The translations under genes were made by a program, and so were the position numbers. Shown here piece after piece: positions 26,000-35,170 of a stretch of DNA of 64,000 nt (its first letter is position 1; every line of letters starts with the position of its first letter). The DNA is taken from the NCBI RefSeq assembly GCF_003173035.1, contig NZ_QGLE01000002.1, positions 62,001-126,000 of the forward strand. Direction: 5' to 3'. The stretch is from Zavarzinia aquatilis (lineage in GTDB: Bacteria; Pseudomonadota; Alphaproteobacteria; Zavarziniales; Zavarziniaceae). Under the pieces are notes generated by a model. The model did not search any database. It saw nothing but the letters and a program-made list of their open reading frames with translations, and was not told the DNA's origin.

Positions 26000-26449
26000 A
26001 TGGCCAGCGGCCCCCTGCCCGTCCGCAACCCGGACTGTATCTTCTGCAAGATCATCGACGGCGTCCTGCCCTGTCACAAGGTTTACGAGGACGACGAAAC
26101 CCTGGCCTTCATGGACATTTTTCCGCTCAGCCCCGGCCATACGCTGGTGATCCCCAAGGAACATCACCCGGACCTCTACGCCATGCCCGACCATCTAACG
26201 GCGGCGGTGATGCGGACGACGCGGCGAGTCGCCCTCGCCATGGCACAGGCCATCGGCCCGGACGGCATGAATCTGTTCCAGGCCAACGGCCCGGCGGCCG
26301 GCCAGACCGTCTATCATTTCCACATGCATATCCTGCCCCGCCGCCTCGGTGACGGCGTCATTTCGACCGAGCACGGCCAGCGCCCGGGCGACCACGCCAT
26401 CATCGCCGGCCAGGCCGAGAAGATTCGCGGCGCTCTCGCCGAGATGTGA
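26000..26449 (+). CDS. HIT family nucleotide-binding protein
   Basis: A 149-residue HIT protein with CIFCKIIDG at the N-terminus and the triad HFHMHILPR (HxHxH) at the C-terminus. HIT proteins hydrolyse dinucleotides or nucleoside phosphoramidates. GAGGAG precedes the ATG at 26000. The end overlaps the start of the AAA ATPase gene by 4 bases. Confidence 0.9.
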   Translation: MASGPLPVRNPDCIFCKIIDGVLPCHKVYEDDETLAFMDIFPLSPGHTLVIPKEHHPDLYAMPDHLTAAVMRTTRRVALAMAQAIGPDGMNLFQANGPAAGQTVYHFHMHILPRRLGDGVISTEHGQRPGDHAIIAGQAEKIRGALAEM

Positions 26450-27525
26450 GGCGCGGGGTGCTGCGCCGCTTCGCGATCCGCAACTATCGCTCGCTGCGCG
26501 AGGTCGCCCTCGAGCCCGGTGACCTGACCGTGATCACCGGGGCCAATGGCGCGGGCAAGTCCAACCTTTACCGCGCCCTTGGTCTTGTGCTCGCCGCGGC
26601 GCGCGGGCGCCTCGCCGCCACCATCGTCGCCGATGGCGGCATGCCTTCGGTGCTCTGGGCCGGGGACTGGCTGAAGGACGAGCGCCGCCGGATCGAGGTC
26701 GAGGTCGAGGCGCTGGACTGGCGCTTCGATCTCGTCTGCGGCCTGCCGCCCCCGCCCGAGGGGGCTTTCGCCCTCGACCCCTATGTGAAAGCGGAACGGC
26801 TGACCGCCCCGGACGGCACGAAGCTGCTGGAGCGCCAGGGGCCGAGCGCCTGGATGCAGGCCCGGGGCGCGCGCGGGCGCACCACCTATCCGGCCGCGCT
26901 GGAGCCGCAGGAAGCGGCGCTGTCACAGCTGCGCGAGCCGCATCTCTATCCTGATGTCGCGATGGCGCAGGCGCAACTGCGGCGCTGGCGCTTCTATCAC
27001 CATTTCAGCACCGACGCCGATTCGCCGATCCGCAGCCCGCAGGTCGGCACCCGGACCCCGGTCCTCGCCGCCGACGGCCGGGATCTCGCGGCCGCCTTCC
27101 AGACCATCCTCGAGGTGGGCGATACGCGCGGATTGGCCGATGCCATCGACCGCGCCTTTCCCGGCGCGCAATTGCACATCGACAGGCGCGACGGCCAGTT
27201 CGCCACCTTCCTGCACCAGCGCGGCTTCAAGCGCGCCTTCGCGGCGCGGGAGCTGTCGGACGGCACGCTGCGCTATCTCTGCCTCGTCGCCGCGCTGCTC
27301 TCGCCGCGGCCGAGCCCGCTGCTCATCCTGAACGAACCGGACCAGAGCCTGCACCCCGACCTGTCCTATCCGCTGTCCGAGTCGATCCTGAACGCGGCCG
27401 AGCGCAGCCAGGTGATCGTGATCACCCACAGCCCCCTGCTCGCCCGCCTGCTGACCTCGGCCGGCGCGACCGCCTATGACCTGCGCCTCGAAGCGGGCGC
27501 GACAGTGGCCGAGGCGGTCGCCTGA
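26446..27525 (+). CDS. AAA family ATPase (SMC/OLD-like, AAA_21)
   Basis: A 359-residue single-chain ABC-type ATPase: Walker A GANGAGKSN at about residues 32-40, signature-like ELSDGTLRYLCL, Walker B-like LLILNEPDQSLHPD and a switch His in VIVITHSP. It has no nuclease domain, so it differs from OLD proteins. It starts with GTG 26446 (VRRGVLRRFAIRNYRSL) or GTG 26458 inside the HIT-gene end. Role unknown. Confidence 0.8.
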   Translation: MRRGVLRRFAIRNYRSLREVALEPGDLTVITGANGAGKSNLYRALGLVLAAARGRLAATIVADGGMPSVLWAGDWLKDERRRIEVEVEALDWRFDLVCGLPPPPEGAFALDPYVKAERLTAPDGTKLLERQGPSAWMQARGARGRTTYPAALEPQEAALSQLREPHLYPDVAMAQAQLRRWRFYHHFSTDADSPIRSPQVGTRTPVLAADGRDLAAAFQTILEVGDTRGLADAIDRAFPGAQLHIDRRDGQFATFLHQRGFKRAFAARELSDGTLRYLCLVAALLSPRPSPLLILNEPDQSLHPDLSYPLSESILNAAERSQVIVITHSPLLARLLTSAGATAYDLRLEAGATVAEAVA

Positions 27526-27984
27526 TCAGAAACCGATGGCGGCCATCAGCGCCTTGGGCAGGTCGGCGGCGGGGAGTTTCACGAAGTCCTTGTCGATGGC
27601 GGCGTTCAGTTTGGCGCGGGCGCTGGCGCCCAGCACCGTGCGGATGTCGCCAAGGAAGCGCGGCGGCGCGGCGATGATCAGGCGGTCGTATTTGCCGCCG
27701 CGGGCGGCGTGGTCCAGGCGCTGCGCGAGATCTTCAGCGAAGGCGCGCTCCTCGGCGCGGATGGGGTCTTCGCCCGGCTCGATGGCCGAGCGGGTGCCGT
27801 CGGCGCTGCTGTAGCTGCGGCCGGGGCGGTCGGTATCGACGTCATGGGCGAAACGGTGAGCGAGTGCGGGTTCGATCACGCCGCCCTCGACGCCATGCAG
27901 GTCCGAGAACGGTCGCGTGCCCTCGAGAAGTCGCGCGTTATGTCCGTCGGCGAGCAGGACCCAATAGGACGGAAGATGCGGCAT
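27526..27984 (-). CDS. Host attachment protein family (PF10116-type)
   Basis: A 152-residue protein starting LPSYWVLLADGHNARLLEG, with a charged middle (EERAFAEDLAQRLDHAARGGKYDRLIIAAPPRFLGDIR) and LPKALMAAIGF at the C-terminus. This is the family first named for attachment to host cells in Agrobacterium; the molecular role is not known. A perfect FNR/FixK-type site lies 62-75 bases before its ATG, suggesting low-oxygen control. Confidence 0.85.
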   Translation of the reverse strand: MPHLPSYWVLLADGHNARLLEGTRPFSDLHGVEGGVIEPALAHRFAHDVDTDRPGRSYSSADGTRSAIEPGEDPIRAEERAFAEDLAQRLDHAARGGKYDRLIIAAPPRFLGDIRTVLGASARAKLNAAIDKDFVKLPAADLPKALMAAIGF

Positions 27985-28045
27985 TCGGGGGCACTCCAGG
28001 GGAATCTGTCAGAGTGCAGTATGTCGCAGCCCGGCCGCCGCACAT

Positions 28046-28059
28046 TTGATCCAGATCAA
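28046..28059 (-). promoter_or_regulatory. FNR/FixK-type site upstream of the host-attachment gene
   Basis: TTGAT-CCAG-ATCAA is a perfect match to the FNR/FixK consensus TTGAT-N4-ATCAA. Its centre (28052.5) lies about 33 bases upstream of a CATACT -10-like sequence (minus strand), the spacing used by class II activation, with a start near 28010 and a leader of about 27 bases. The FNR-class regulator at 46722-47411 could be the partner. Confidence 0.75.
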
Positions 28060-28110
28060 GGCGCCCCGGAATGCCGCCAAACGACACCCCGGGGCCGGTG
28101 AATTACCCGC

Positions 28111-30465
28111 TCAGTGCACCAATTCGGGCGTGCGCTCGCCGCCCTCGCTGTCCTCGTCCTCGGCGGTGGGGGGCCGTTTCGACGCCTCGATCTCGAAGGT
28201 CAGAGCGCCGGCCTTGAAGTCGACATGGACCGTGCCGCCGCGGGCGAGCTTGCCGAACAGAAGATCGTCCGCCAGCGGCTTCTTGATCTTCTCGGCGATG
28301 ACCCGCGCCAGCGGCCGGGCGCCGAAGGCGGCATCGAAGCCGGTTTCGGCCAGATGGCTGCGCGCCGCCTGCGACACCGTGATGTCCACCCCGCGGTCGG
28401 AGAGCTGGAATTCCAGCTCGGCGATGAACTTGTCGACCACCTTGGCAATGATGTCCGGCGTCAGGCCGCCGAAGGGCACCACCGCGTCCAGCCGGTTGCG
28501 GAATTCCGGCGTGAACAGGCGTTTGATCGCGTCCTCGTCGGCACCGACATTGGTCTCGCGGCCGAAACCGATGGCGGGCTTCGCCGCCTCGGCGGCACCG
28601 GCGTTGGTCGTCATGATCAGGACGACGTTGCGGAAGTCGATCTTCTTGCCGTTATGGTCGGTCAGCTTGCCGTGGTCCATCACCTGCAACAGGATGTTGA
28701 ACAGGTCCGGATGGGCCTTCTCGATCTCGTCGAGCAGCAGCACGCAATGCGGATGCTGGTCGATGGCATCGGTCAGCAGGCCGCCCTGGTCGAAGCCGAC
28801 ATAGCCCGGGGGCGCGCCAATAAGGCGCGAGACCGTGTGCCGCTCCATATATTCAGACATGTCGAAGCGGATGATCTCGACCCCGAGGATCTTGGCCAGC
28901 TGGCGCGCGACTTCGGTCTTGCCGACGCCGGTCGGACCCGAGAAGAGATAGGAGCCGATCGGCTTCTCCCCCTCGCGAAGACCGGCGCGGGCCAGCTTGA
29001 TGGCCGAAGACAGGGCGCCAATGGCGGCGTCCTGGCCATAGACGACCCGGCGCAGTTCGGTTTCGAGATTGGCCAGCAGGGCCTTGTCGTCCTTCGAGAC
29101 CGACTTCGGCGGGATGCGGGCGATCTTGGCGACGACCGCCTCGATCTCCTTCACGCCGATGGTCTTGCGGCGCCTGGCCGGCGGCAGCAGCATCTGCGCC
29201 GCGCCCGATTCGTCGATCACGTCGATCGCCTTGTCGGGCAGCTTGCGGTCGTTGATGTATTTCGCCGCCAGTTCCACCGCCGCCTTGATCGCGTCGTTGG
29301 TGTAACGGATCTGGTGGTGTTCCTCGAAATAGGGCTTCAGCCCTTTCAGGATCTTGATCGCGTCGGGCACCGAAGGTTCGTTCACGTCGATCTTCTGGAA
29401 GCGGCGGAGCAGCGCCCGATCCTTCTCGAAATAGGAGCGGAACTCCTTGTAGGTGGTCGAGCCGATGCAGCGCAGCGAGCCTTGCGCCAGCGCCGGCTTC
29501 AACAGGTTGGAGGCATCCATCGAGCCGCCGGAGGTGGCGCCGGCGCCGATCACCGTGTGAATTTCGTCGATGAAGAGGATGGCGCCCGGCGACTGTTCGA
29601 TCTCGGCGATCACCGCCTTCAGCCGCTCTTCGAAATCGCCGCGGTAACGGGTGCCGGCCAGCAGCGTGCCCATGTCGAGCGAATAGATGACGGCGTTCAG
29701 CAGAACCTCCGGCACCTCGCCCTGCACGATCTTCAGCGCGAGCCCCTCGGCGATCGCCGTCTTGCCGACACCGGGATCGCCGACCAGCAGCGGATTGTTC
29801 TTCTGCCGCCGGCACAGGATCTGCACCGTGCGCTCGATCTCGGCCTCGCGGCCGATGACGGGGTCGATCTTGCCGTCCATCGCCTTGCGGTTCAGGTTGA
29901 CCGCATAGGTGGCGAGAGCCTCGCCCTTGCGCGGGGCATTGGCCTCGCCCGGGCGCTTGGCGCCGGGCTCCCCGCCCTGGCCTTCCTCGTCGGCGCCGCG
30001 CACCGCCCGCGGCTCGGAGGCGCCGGGGCGCTTGGCGACGCCGTGGCTGATGTAACTGACCGCGTCCAGCCGGGTCATGTCCTGTTCCTGCAGGAAATAG
30101 GCGGCATGGGACTCGCGCTCGCCGAAGATGGCGACGAGGACATTGGCCCCCGTGACCTGGTCCCGGCCCGAGGACTGGACATGGATCACCGCGCGCTGAA
30201 TGACGCGCTGGAAGCCGGTGGTCGGCTTCGCGTCCTCGTCGTGCTCGACGACGAGACCTTCGAGTTCGGTGTCGATATAGGTTACGAGCTGCCGGCGAAG
30301 CACGTCGAGATCGACGTTGCACGCCCGCATGACCGCGGCGGCGTCGCCATCGTCGATCAGGGCAAGGAGGAGATGTTCGAGGGTCGCGAATTCATGGCTT
30401 CGCTCGTTGGCGAGCGCCAGGGCCCTGTGAAGGGACTTCTCGAGGCTGCGCGAAAAGGACGGCAA
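28111..30465 (-). CDS. clpA: ATP-dependent Clp protease ATP-binding subunit ClpA
   Basis: A 784-residue AAA+ unfoldase. The start is a TTG at 30465: GGAGGT lies 6 bases before it and the product then begins with the usual [15 protein letters not shown]. It has the N-domain for ClpS binding, D1 with Walker [10 protein letters not shown] and Walker B LFIDEIH, and D2 with GPTGVGKTE and [10 protein letters not shown]. The IGF loop (PAIGFGRE) contacts ClpP. clpS lies upstream on the same strand, 107 bases away. Confidence 0.95.
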   Translation of the reverse strand: MPSFSRSLEKSLHRALALANERSHEFATLEHLLLALIDDGDAAAVMRACNVDLDVLRRQLVTYIDTELEGLVVEHDEDAKPTTGFQRVIQRAVIHVQSSGRDQVTGANVLVAIFGERESHAAYFLQEQDMTRLDAVSYISHGVAKRPGASEPRAVRGADEEGQGGEPGAKRPGEANAPRKGEALATYAVNLNRKAMDGKIDPVIGREAEIERTVQILCRRQKNNPLLVGDPGVGKTAIAEGLALKIVQGEVPEVLLNAVIYSLDMGTLLAGTRYRGDFEERLKAVIAEIEQSPGAILFIDEIHTVIGAGATSGGSMDASNLLKPALAQGSLRCIGSTTYKEFRSYFEKDRALLRRFQKIDVNEPSVPDAIKILKGLKPYFEEHHQIRYTNDAIKAAVELAAKYINDRKLPDKAIDVIDESGAAQMLLPPARRRKTIGVKEIEAVVAKIARIPPKSVSKDDKALLANLETELRRVVYGQDAAIGALSSAIKLARAGLREGEKPIGSYLFSGPTGVGKTEVARQLAKILGVEIIRFDMSEYMERHTVSRLIGAPPGYVGFDQGGLLTDAIDQHPHCVLLLDEIEKAHPDLFNILLQVMDHGKLTDHNGKKIDFRNVVLIMTTNAGAAEAAKPAIGFGRETNVGADEDAIKRLFTPEFRNRLDAVVPFGGLTPDIIAKVVDKFIAELEFQLSDRGVDITVSQAARSHLAETGFDAAFGARPLARVIAEKIKKPLADDLLFGKLARGGTVHVDFKAGALTFEIEASKRPPTAEDEDSEGGERTPELVH

Positions 30466-30571
30466 GGCACACCTCCGACTTTGCGCCAACCGCCGGACGG
30501 GCGGTCACACTCGCCTTGGCTTCGACGGAAGCCGCGGCAGACACGCAAGGCTGGCGAAAGGCCCTGTGTGC

Positions 30572-30934
30572 CTATTCCTTTTCCATGGTGCATTGAAGCG
30601 GATGCTGGTGTCGACGGGCGAAATCAACCACCTGGGTCACTTTTGTCTCGGCGACCTCATAGGTGAAGACTCCGCACACGCCGATCCCCTTCTGATGCAC
30701 GTGGAGCATGATCTGCGTCGCCTCCTCCCGGTTCTTGTGGAAGAACCGCTCGAGGATGAGGACGACGAATTCCATCGGGGTGTAGTCGTCATTGAGCAGC
30801 AGCACGCGATACATCGACGGACGCGCCGTCTTCGGCCGCGTCGCGGTCAGGAGGCCGGTCTGATTCTGGTCGTCGCCGGCGGGGCCTGCGGTTGTGATCA
30901 TCGGCGTCTTCGGAAGCGTCTTCTGGTCGGACAT
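30572..30934 (-). CDS. clpS: ClpA adaptor ClpS
   Basis: A 120-residue adaptor. The core [23 protein letters not shown] and the [17 protein letters not shown] segment form the N-degron-binding pocket. It hands N-end rule substrates to ClpAP. A frame extension to 30982 exists, but ATG 30934 ([11 protein letters not shown]) is the normal start. It is upstream of clpA and likely in one operon. Confidence 0.95.
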   Translation of the reverse strand: MSDQKTLPKTPMITTAGPAGDDQNQTGLLTATRPKTARPSMYRVLLLNDDYTPMEFVVLILERFFHKNREEATQIMLHVHQKGIGVCGVFTYEVAETKVTQVVDFARRHQHPLQCTMEKE

Positions 30935-30953
30935 GCTGCTTGCAAACTGGAAT

Positions 30954-30982
30954 ATGATAAGGACATGGGGGCCGCACCGCAA
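30954..30982 (-). promoter_or_regulatory. Candidate promoter of clpS
   Basis: On the minus strand TTGCGG and TATCAT are spaced by 17 bases and end about 20 bases before the clpS ATG. The -35 box is weak and the leader would be very short, so this is only a candidate. Confidence 0.35.
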
Positions 30983-31123
30983 TTGTCCAGTCCCCGCGAA
31001 ATGGGAACGAGAACGGCACGCCCATCATGGATTCTGCCCGGATCGGGACTGAAAACAAGACGGCGAGCGCCGGCGTTATCGCCTGGGCTGCCTCCCGCTG
31101 GGCACATGAGCGCAAAACGCACG

Positions 31124-31151
31124 AACCGGCGGGGTTGCCCCCGCCGGTTCG
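31124..31151 (-). terminator. Intrinsic terminator-like hairpin after the phasin gene
   Basis: GAACCGGCGGGG and CCCCGCCGGTTC form a 12-bp stem around a TTGC loop, about 75 bases after the phasin stop on the minus strand. It is followed by GTGCGTTTTG, a weak T-run. The rest of the 289-base gap between clpS and the phasin gene shows no further feature beyond the clpS promoter candidate. Confidence 0.6.
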
Positions 31152-31223
31152 ATGGATGCCCTGTCGGCATCGGGACTATAGCGCCGGCCATGGTAAGCAG
31201 GCCGGCGCCTTGCCAGGCTCAGG

Positions 31224-31685
31224 TCAGGCGACCGGCTGGGCAAACTTCTTGAAGACGGTGCCGAGCTGGCGGGACACCGGCTCGACCGCTTCCTGCGTGA
31301 ACTGCACGGTCATCTCGCCGATCTTGTTGGTGAAGGCGAGGAAATTGTCGAAAGCGGCCTTGGTGTAGTCGTTCTGGATGTCGACGACTTCACGCAGGCT
31401 CTTCGCGCCGACGACCGACTTGGAGACGGCCACCAGATCCTCGACCGCCTTCTTGGTGTAGGCGGCGGTTTCGGCGGACACGCCCTCGAAGCCCTTCACG
31501 GTGATGTTGAAGGACGAGACGAACGCCTCGTAGGTTTCCTTCGACGAAGCGCCGGCGTCTTCGAACGCCTTCAGGGCCTGGTCGATCTTGCCCTTCACCT
31601 GCTCGGTGGTGGCCTTGATGGTTTCGGTAGCGGTATCGGTCACTTCAGTGGTCTCCGGTTTGGCGGTCTTCGGTTTCGCGGCCAT
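31224..31685 (-). CDS. phaP: Phasin family protein
   Basis: A 153-residue phasin. The helical core FEDAGASSKETYEAFVSSFN, then VEDLVAVSKSVVGAKSLREVVDIQNDYTKAAFDNFLAFTNKIGE is the PF09361 pattern. Phasins coat polyhydroxyalkanoate granules. The N-terminal tail is Lys/Thr-rich. GAGGGA lies before the ATG at 31685; longer upstream frames are shadows. Upstream are two TGC-N3-GC dyads that look like PhaR sites. Confidence 0.88.
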   Translation of the reverse strand: MAAKPKTAKPETTEVTDTATETIKATTEQVKGKIDQALKAFEDAGASSKETYEAFVSSFNITVKGFEGVSAETAAYTKKAVEDLVAVSKSVVGAKSLREVVDIQNDYTKAAFDNFLAFTNKIGEMTVQFTQEAVEPVSRQLGTVFKKFAQPVA

Positions 31686-31841
31686 GGTGATCCCTCGTTC
31701 GCAAAAGCTTCGTGGGTCAGGTCGGCTGTTCGCGCCGGCCCGCCGTCGCGGCAAGGTCAGTCGCCGCGGATCGTCATCAGCGATGCAGGGGCTGTTGACC
31801 GAAGCGCGATCGGGCTGTGATCGCCAGGGGCCGGGTCCGTG

Positions 31842-31916
31842 CTGCAACGCGGTAAGGGCAGGTTCCTCCCATCTCCCCTTCGAGTCAAGGGTTTTGTTGC
31901 AATGCAGCAAAAACCC
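31842..31916. promoter_or_regulatory. Candidate PhaR operators upstream of the phasin gene
   Basis: Two dyads lie in the 254-base gap upstream of the phasin gene: CTGC-AAC-GCGG at 31842-31852, and TTGC-AAT-GCAG inside a larger palindrome GGGTTTT...AAAACCC at 31889-31916. The PHA regulator PhaR of Paracoccus and Rhodobacter is described as binding CTGC-N3/4-GCAG sites near phasin genes. The larger palindrome could in theory be a terminator for the lipoprotein gene, but it lacks a T-run. Confidence 0.5.
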
Positions 31917-31939
31917 TCGACCAAAGACGTAACCGGGGG

Positions 31940-32623
31940 TCAGTCCCAGCGCGCGACGTCGAGACCGTTTTCGTCGACCTGCACGGTAAAGGGACGCGGT
32001 TCGTCGTCGAAACGGCCGGTCAGCGGCGGCAGGTCCAGCGGCCTCGGCATGTTGACGGCGACCCCGGTCCGGTCGGCCGCGAACAGCTCCTGCGGGAAGC
32101 TCAGGGCCTCGAAGCGGCCGTCGCCCGCCTGGAAGGCATTGAAATGGAAACGCCCGGCGGTGCAGCTGGCGACCACCCAATAGAAAGTGTCGGAGCGCAG
32201 GAAGCGGCCCCTGGGCGCCGCCCCGGCGACATCCGACTGCGCGAGGGCCGCGGCCAGCCGGGCGAGACGCGGCCGGTCGATGCCGACCTGGGCCTTTTTC
32301 GCCTGCATGTCCGGGCCGGCCGGAGTCGCCGCCAGCAGGGTACCGGGCCCCCAGACCCATTGGTCGATGCTGGCGCCATAGGGGGCCGGGCGCAATTCAT
32401 AGGCGCGGACCTGTTCGGTCCAGCGCGCGTTATAGACGAAGCGGGTGACATCCGGTCCTCCCGCCTCGCAGGCCGCCTTGATGTCGTCGCCCGAGAGATA
32501 GCGGAACCAGCCCGGCACCCGGCCCAGGCTGAAATCGGCCGCGCCATGCGGCATACAGCCCGCGAGCACAGCGGCGATGCCCGCCACCGCCAGCAGCCGC
32601 CAATTCCGATACGACGCACCCAT
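31940..32623 (-). CDS. Lipoprotein of unknown function
   Basis: I chose ATG 32623 (MGASYRNWRLLAVAGIAAV), which gives a lipoprotein signal with lipobox LAGC near residue 22. The mature 200-residue protein has a C-terminal beta-rich part; there is no recognised family. GGAGG lies upstream of this ATG. It is upstream of the phasin gene on the same strand but separated by 254 bases. Confidence 0.7.
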   Translation of the reverse strand: MGASYRNWRLLAVAGIAAVLAGCMPHGAADFSLGRVPGWFRYLSGDDIKAACEAGGPDVTRFVYNARWTEQVRAYELRPAPYGASIDQWVWGPGTLLAATPAGPDMQAKKAQVGIDRPRLARLAAALAQSDVAGAAPRGRFLRSDTFYWVVASCTAGRFHFNAFQAGDGRFEALSFPQELFAADRTGVAVNMPRPLDLPPLTGRFDDEPRPFTVQVDENGLDVARWD

Positions 32624-32835
32624 GGGACCTGACCTCCAACCGTTGCTGGCGAGAATGCCCGGCCGCCTGCGCAACGCCAAGTGACGAGAAGACGCGCCAA
32701 TCGCGGCGATTTGGCGGCAGAAGCTGACTTCCGGACTCAAAGGCTGCCCGCAAGCATCAGATTCCATGGACAAACTCGGTCGCCGCCCCTATCGTTGAAA
32801 CTTGGGCTGTGTTCACAAGGGCAGGGGCGAGCCAC

Positions 32836-34380
32836 ATGCTGGGTACGCTTTCGATGGGCCGGGCGTCTTGCGCCGTCGGCATCGCGACCGGATCTTCGTT
32901 CCGGGCGGCAGACAGACGCCGACAGACGCTGCCTGTCCTGTCCGCGGCGATCCTGGTGCTGGCCATGGTCTTCGCCGCCCTGATCGCACCGCGACTCGCC
33001 TTCGCCGGCCCCGCCTATTCCGTGGTCATCCTCGATGCGGACACGGGTCGCGTCATCCTGTCCGACAGTCCTTCGGCCCAGCGTCACCCGGCGTCGCTGA
33101 CCAAGATGATGACGCTCTACATGACCTTCGACGCGCTGAAGGCGGGCACGCTCACCCTCGACCAGCGTCTGACCGTCTCGGCCAACGCGGCCTCGCGCCC
33201 GGCGACCAAGCTCGGCCTCCGCCCCGGCCAGACGATCGCGGTCAAGGACGCGATCATGTCGCTGATCACCCTTTCGGCCAACGACATGTCCGTGGTGCTC
33301 GCCGAAGCCATCGGCGGCACCGAGGATGTCTTCGCCAGTCGCATGACCGCGCGCGCCCATGAATTGGGCATGAGCAGCACCTTCTTCCACAACGCCAACG
33401 GCCTGCCGGACGATGCCCAGGTCACCTCGGCCTATGACATGGCGAAGCTGGGTCTCGCGCTGATGCGCGATCATCCGACCTATTACCCGATGTTCTCGGT
33501 CCAGAAGTGGCGTTACGGCGGCAAGGTGATCACCAATCACAATCGTATGCTCGGCCGCTACGAAGGCACCAACGGCATCAAGACCGGCTATATCCGGGCC
33601 TCCGGCTTCAATCTCGTCGTTTCGGTGAAGCGGGGCGGCGTGCATCTGGTCGGCGCCATCTTCGGCGGCTCCTCGGCCAAGGCGCGTGACGATCACATGA
33701 TCGAGTTGCTCGACGCCGCCTTTGTTCGCCTGCAGACGAAGCCCGAACTGGTGGCCGCGGCGGAAGTCGTGCGGCCCAACGCCGTTTCCGCCCCGACCCG
33801 CGCCTTTGCCGCCGCGCCGGCACCGGCGCCGGCCGATGTCGCCCTCGCCGCCGCCGCGCTCGACGCCAAGATCGCCGACGCCAACCCCGCCGACGACGGC
33901 GAGGAAGCCGCCGCCGAAGCCGCCTATGCGACGCCGCCGGTGGTCGCCAAGCCGGCGCCGGCCCGTCCGGCCGCCGTTGCCGCCGCCCCGCCCGCCATCG
34001 TTCCCGCGCGGCCGGCGGCCCCCACGACCGTCGCCGCCCTCGCGCCGGCGGGCACCCTCGGTGCCCAGGCCGACCGGGCGCGGGAACGCGCCACCTCGGG
34101 CGAGACCTGGGGGGTGCAGATCGGCGCCTTCCGCCGTCAGGATGCCGCGGTCGATCATCTGAACGATGCCATGCGCGTCGCCGCCTCGTCGTTGCGCGGC
34201 GCCCAGATGGCGGTGCATCAGGGCACCGACGACAAGGGCACGATCTATCGCGCCCGCTTCGTCGGCCTGTCCGAGAACGGTGCCCGCGATGCCTGCATGG
34301 CCCTGCGCAAGAAATCGCTGTCCTGCATCGCGCTGAAGGTTCCGTCGACCGTCACCGCCTCGGCTGGCGCCGCGAACTGA
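32836..34380 (+). CDS. D-alanyl-D-alanine carboxypeptidase with C-terminal SPOR domain
   Basis: A 514-residue low-molecular-mass PBP. Active-site motifs are in order: SLTK (Ser about 87, Lys 90), SAN (about 147-149) and KTG (about 249-251, GIKTGYI). An N-terminal membrane anchor/signal precedes it, then a long Ala/Pro-rich linker and a C-terminal SPOR domain (TWGVQIGAFRRQDAAVDHL), which binds denuded glycan strands at division sites. GTG 32809 is an alternative start. Confidence 0.9.
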   Translation: MLGTLSMGRASCAVGIATGSSFRAADRRRQTLPVLSAAILVLAMVFAALIAPRLAFAGPAYSVVILDADTGRVILSDSPSAQRHPASLTKMMTLYMTFDALKAGTLTLDQRLTVSANAASRPATKLGLRPGQTIAVKDAIMSLITLSANDMSVVLAEAIGGTEDVFASRMTARAHELGMSSTFFHNANGLPDDAQVTSAYDMAKLGLALMRDHPTYYPMFSVQKWRYGGKVITNHNRMLGRYEGTNGIKTGYIRASGFNLVVSVKRGGVHLVGAIFGGSSAKARDDHMIELLDAAFVRLQTKPELVAAAEVVRPNAVSAPTRAFAAAPAPAPADVALAAAALDAKIADANPADDGEEAAAEAAYATPPVVAKPAPARPAAVAAAPPAIVPARPAAPTTVAALAPAGTLGAQADRARERATSGETWGVQIGAFRRQDAAVDHLNDAMRVAASSLRGAQMAVHQGTDDKGTIYRARFVGLSENGARDACMALRKKSLSCIALKVPSTVTASAGAAN

Positions 34381-34456
34381 GCGGTCCGCGGTCTCGGCTG
34401 GCCGCCATGCGCGGCCGCCGCTGGCGTGGCGCGGCGACAGCGGCCATCATCGGGCC

Positions 34457-35170
34457 ATGACGACGACAACCCCTCCCTTCAATGACCCGACGACGGGCGA
34501 GCGTGGCGGCATCCGCCGCGCCCCCCGCCCGCGTGACGCCGCGACCCTGATCCTGCACCGTGCCGGCAACGACGGCCGGCCCGAAGTGCTGATGGGCCGC
34601 CGTCACGAGGGGCATCGTTTCATGCCCGGCCAATGGGTGTTTCCCGGCGGCCGGCTCGACCGTGGCGACCTGCGGATGCCGGCCCTGCCCCTCCGCCCCG
34701 ACGTCGTCGCCGCCTTGTGCCGGTCGGCGCCGCCCGGTCGCGCCCATGGCCTTGCCGTCGCCGCCATCCGCGAAACATTCGAGGAAACCGGCCTGATGAT
34801 CGGCGTGCCCGATCCCCGCGCCTCCAGACTCGATGCCGGGCCGCTGGCCGCCTTCGCCGCCGCCGGTCTCGTGCCCGCGCTCGATGCCCTCGATTATGTC
34901 GCGCGGGCGATCACGCCGCCCTATCGCCCGATGCGTTTCCACGCCCGCTTCTTCCTTGCCCCGGCCGAGGTGGCGCGGGGCGAGGCCCGTCCCTCGCCCG
35001 AATTGACCGAGGTGGCCTGGGTGCCGCTGGCGGAAGCGCGCGCCCTCGACCTGCCGCGCATCACCGGCGTCGTGCTCGAGGTCATCGAAAAGCGGCTCGC
35101 GGGCGAGGACCGCCGCATCCCGGCCTTTTCCCACCGCCACGGCCGCGCCCTCGTCGATTATGACGAGTGA
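34457..35170 (+). CDS. NUDIX hydrolase (NUDT19-like)
   Basis: A 237-residue NUDIX protein. The box is split by an insertion: FPGGRLDRGDLR is followed about 30 residues later by AAIRETFEETGLMIG, as in NUDT7/NUDT19-type hydrolases. Substrate unknown (CoA derivatives are possible by family). Its 3' end overlaps the next NUDIX gene by 11 bases. Confidence 0.85.
   Translation: MTTTTPPFNDPTTGERGGIRRAPRPRDAATLILHRAGNDGRPEVLMGRRHEGHRFMPGQWVFPGGRLDRGDLRMPALPLRPDVVAALCRSAPPGRAHGLAVAAIRETFEETGLMIGVPDPRASRLDAGPLAAFAAAGLVPALDALDYVARAITPPYRPMRFHARFFLAPAEVARGEARPSPELTEVAWVPLAEARALDLPRITGVVLEVIEKRLAGEDRRIPAFSHRHGRALVDYDE

Noticed and set aside
28114-30666. An 850-codon plus-strand frame opposite clpA
   Set aside because: Shadow of clpA, which is an unmistakable AAA+ protein on the other strand.
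31889-31916. The GGGTTTT...AAAACCC palindrome as a terminator
   Set aside because: On either strand it is not followed by a T-run, and its TGC-AAT-GCA core better fits an operator, so I list it as a PhaR-like site.
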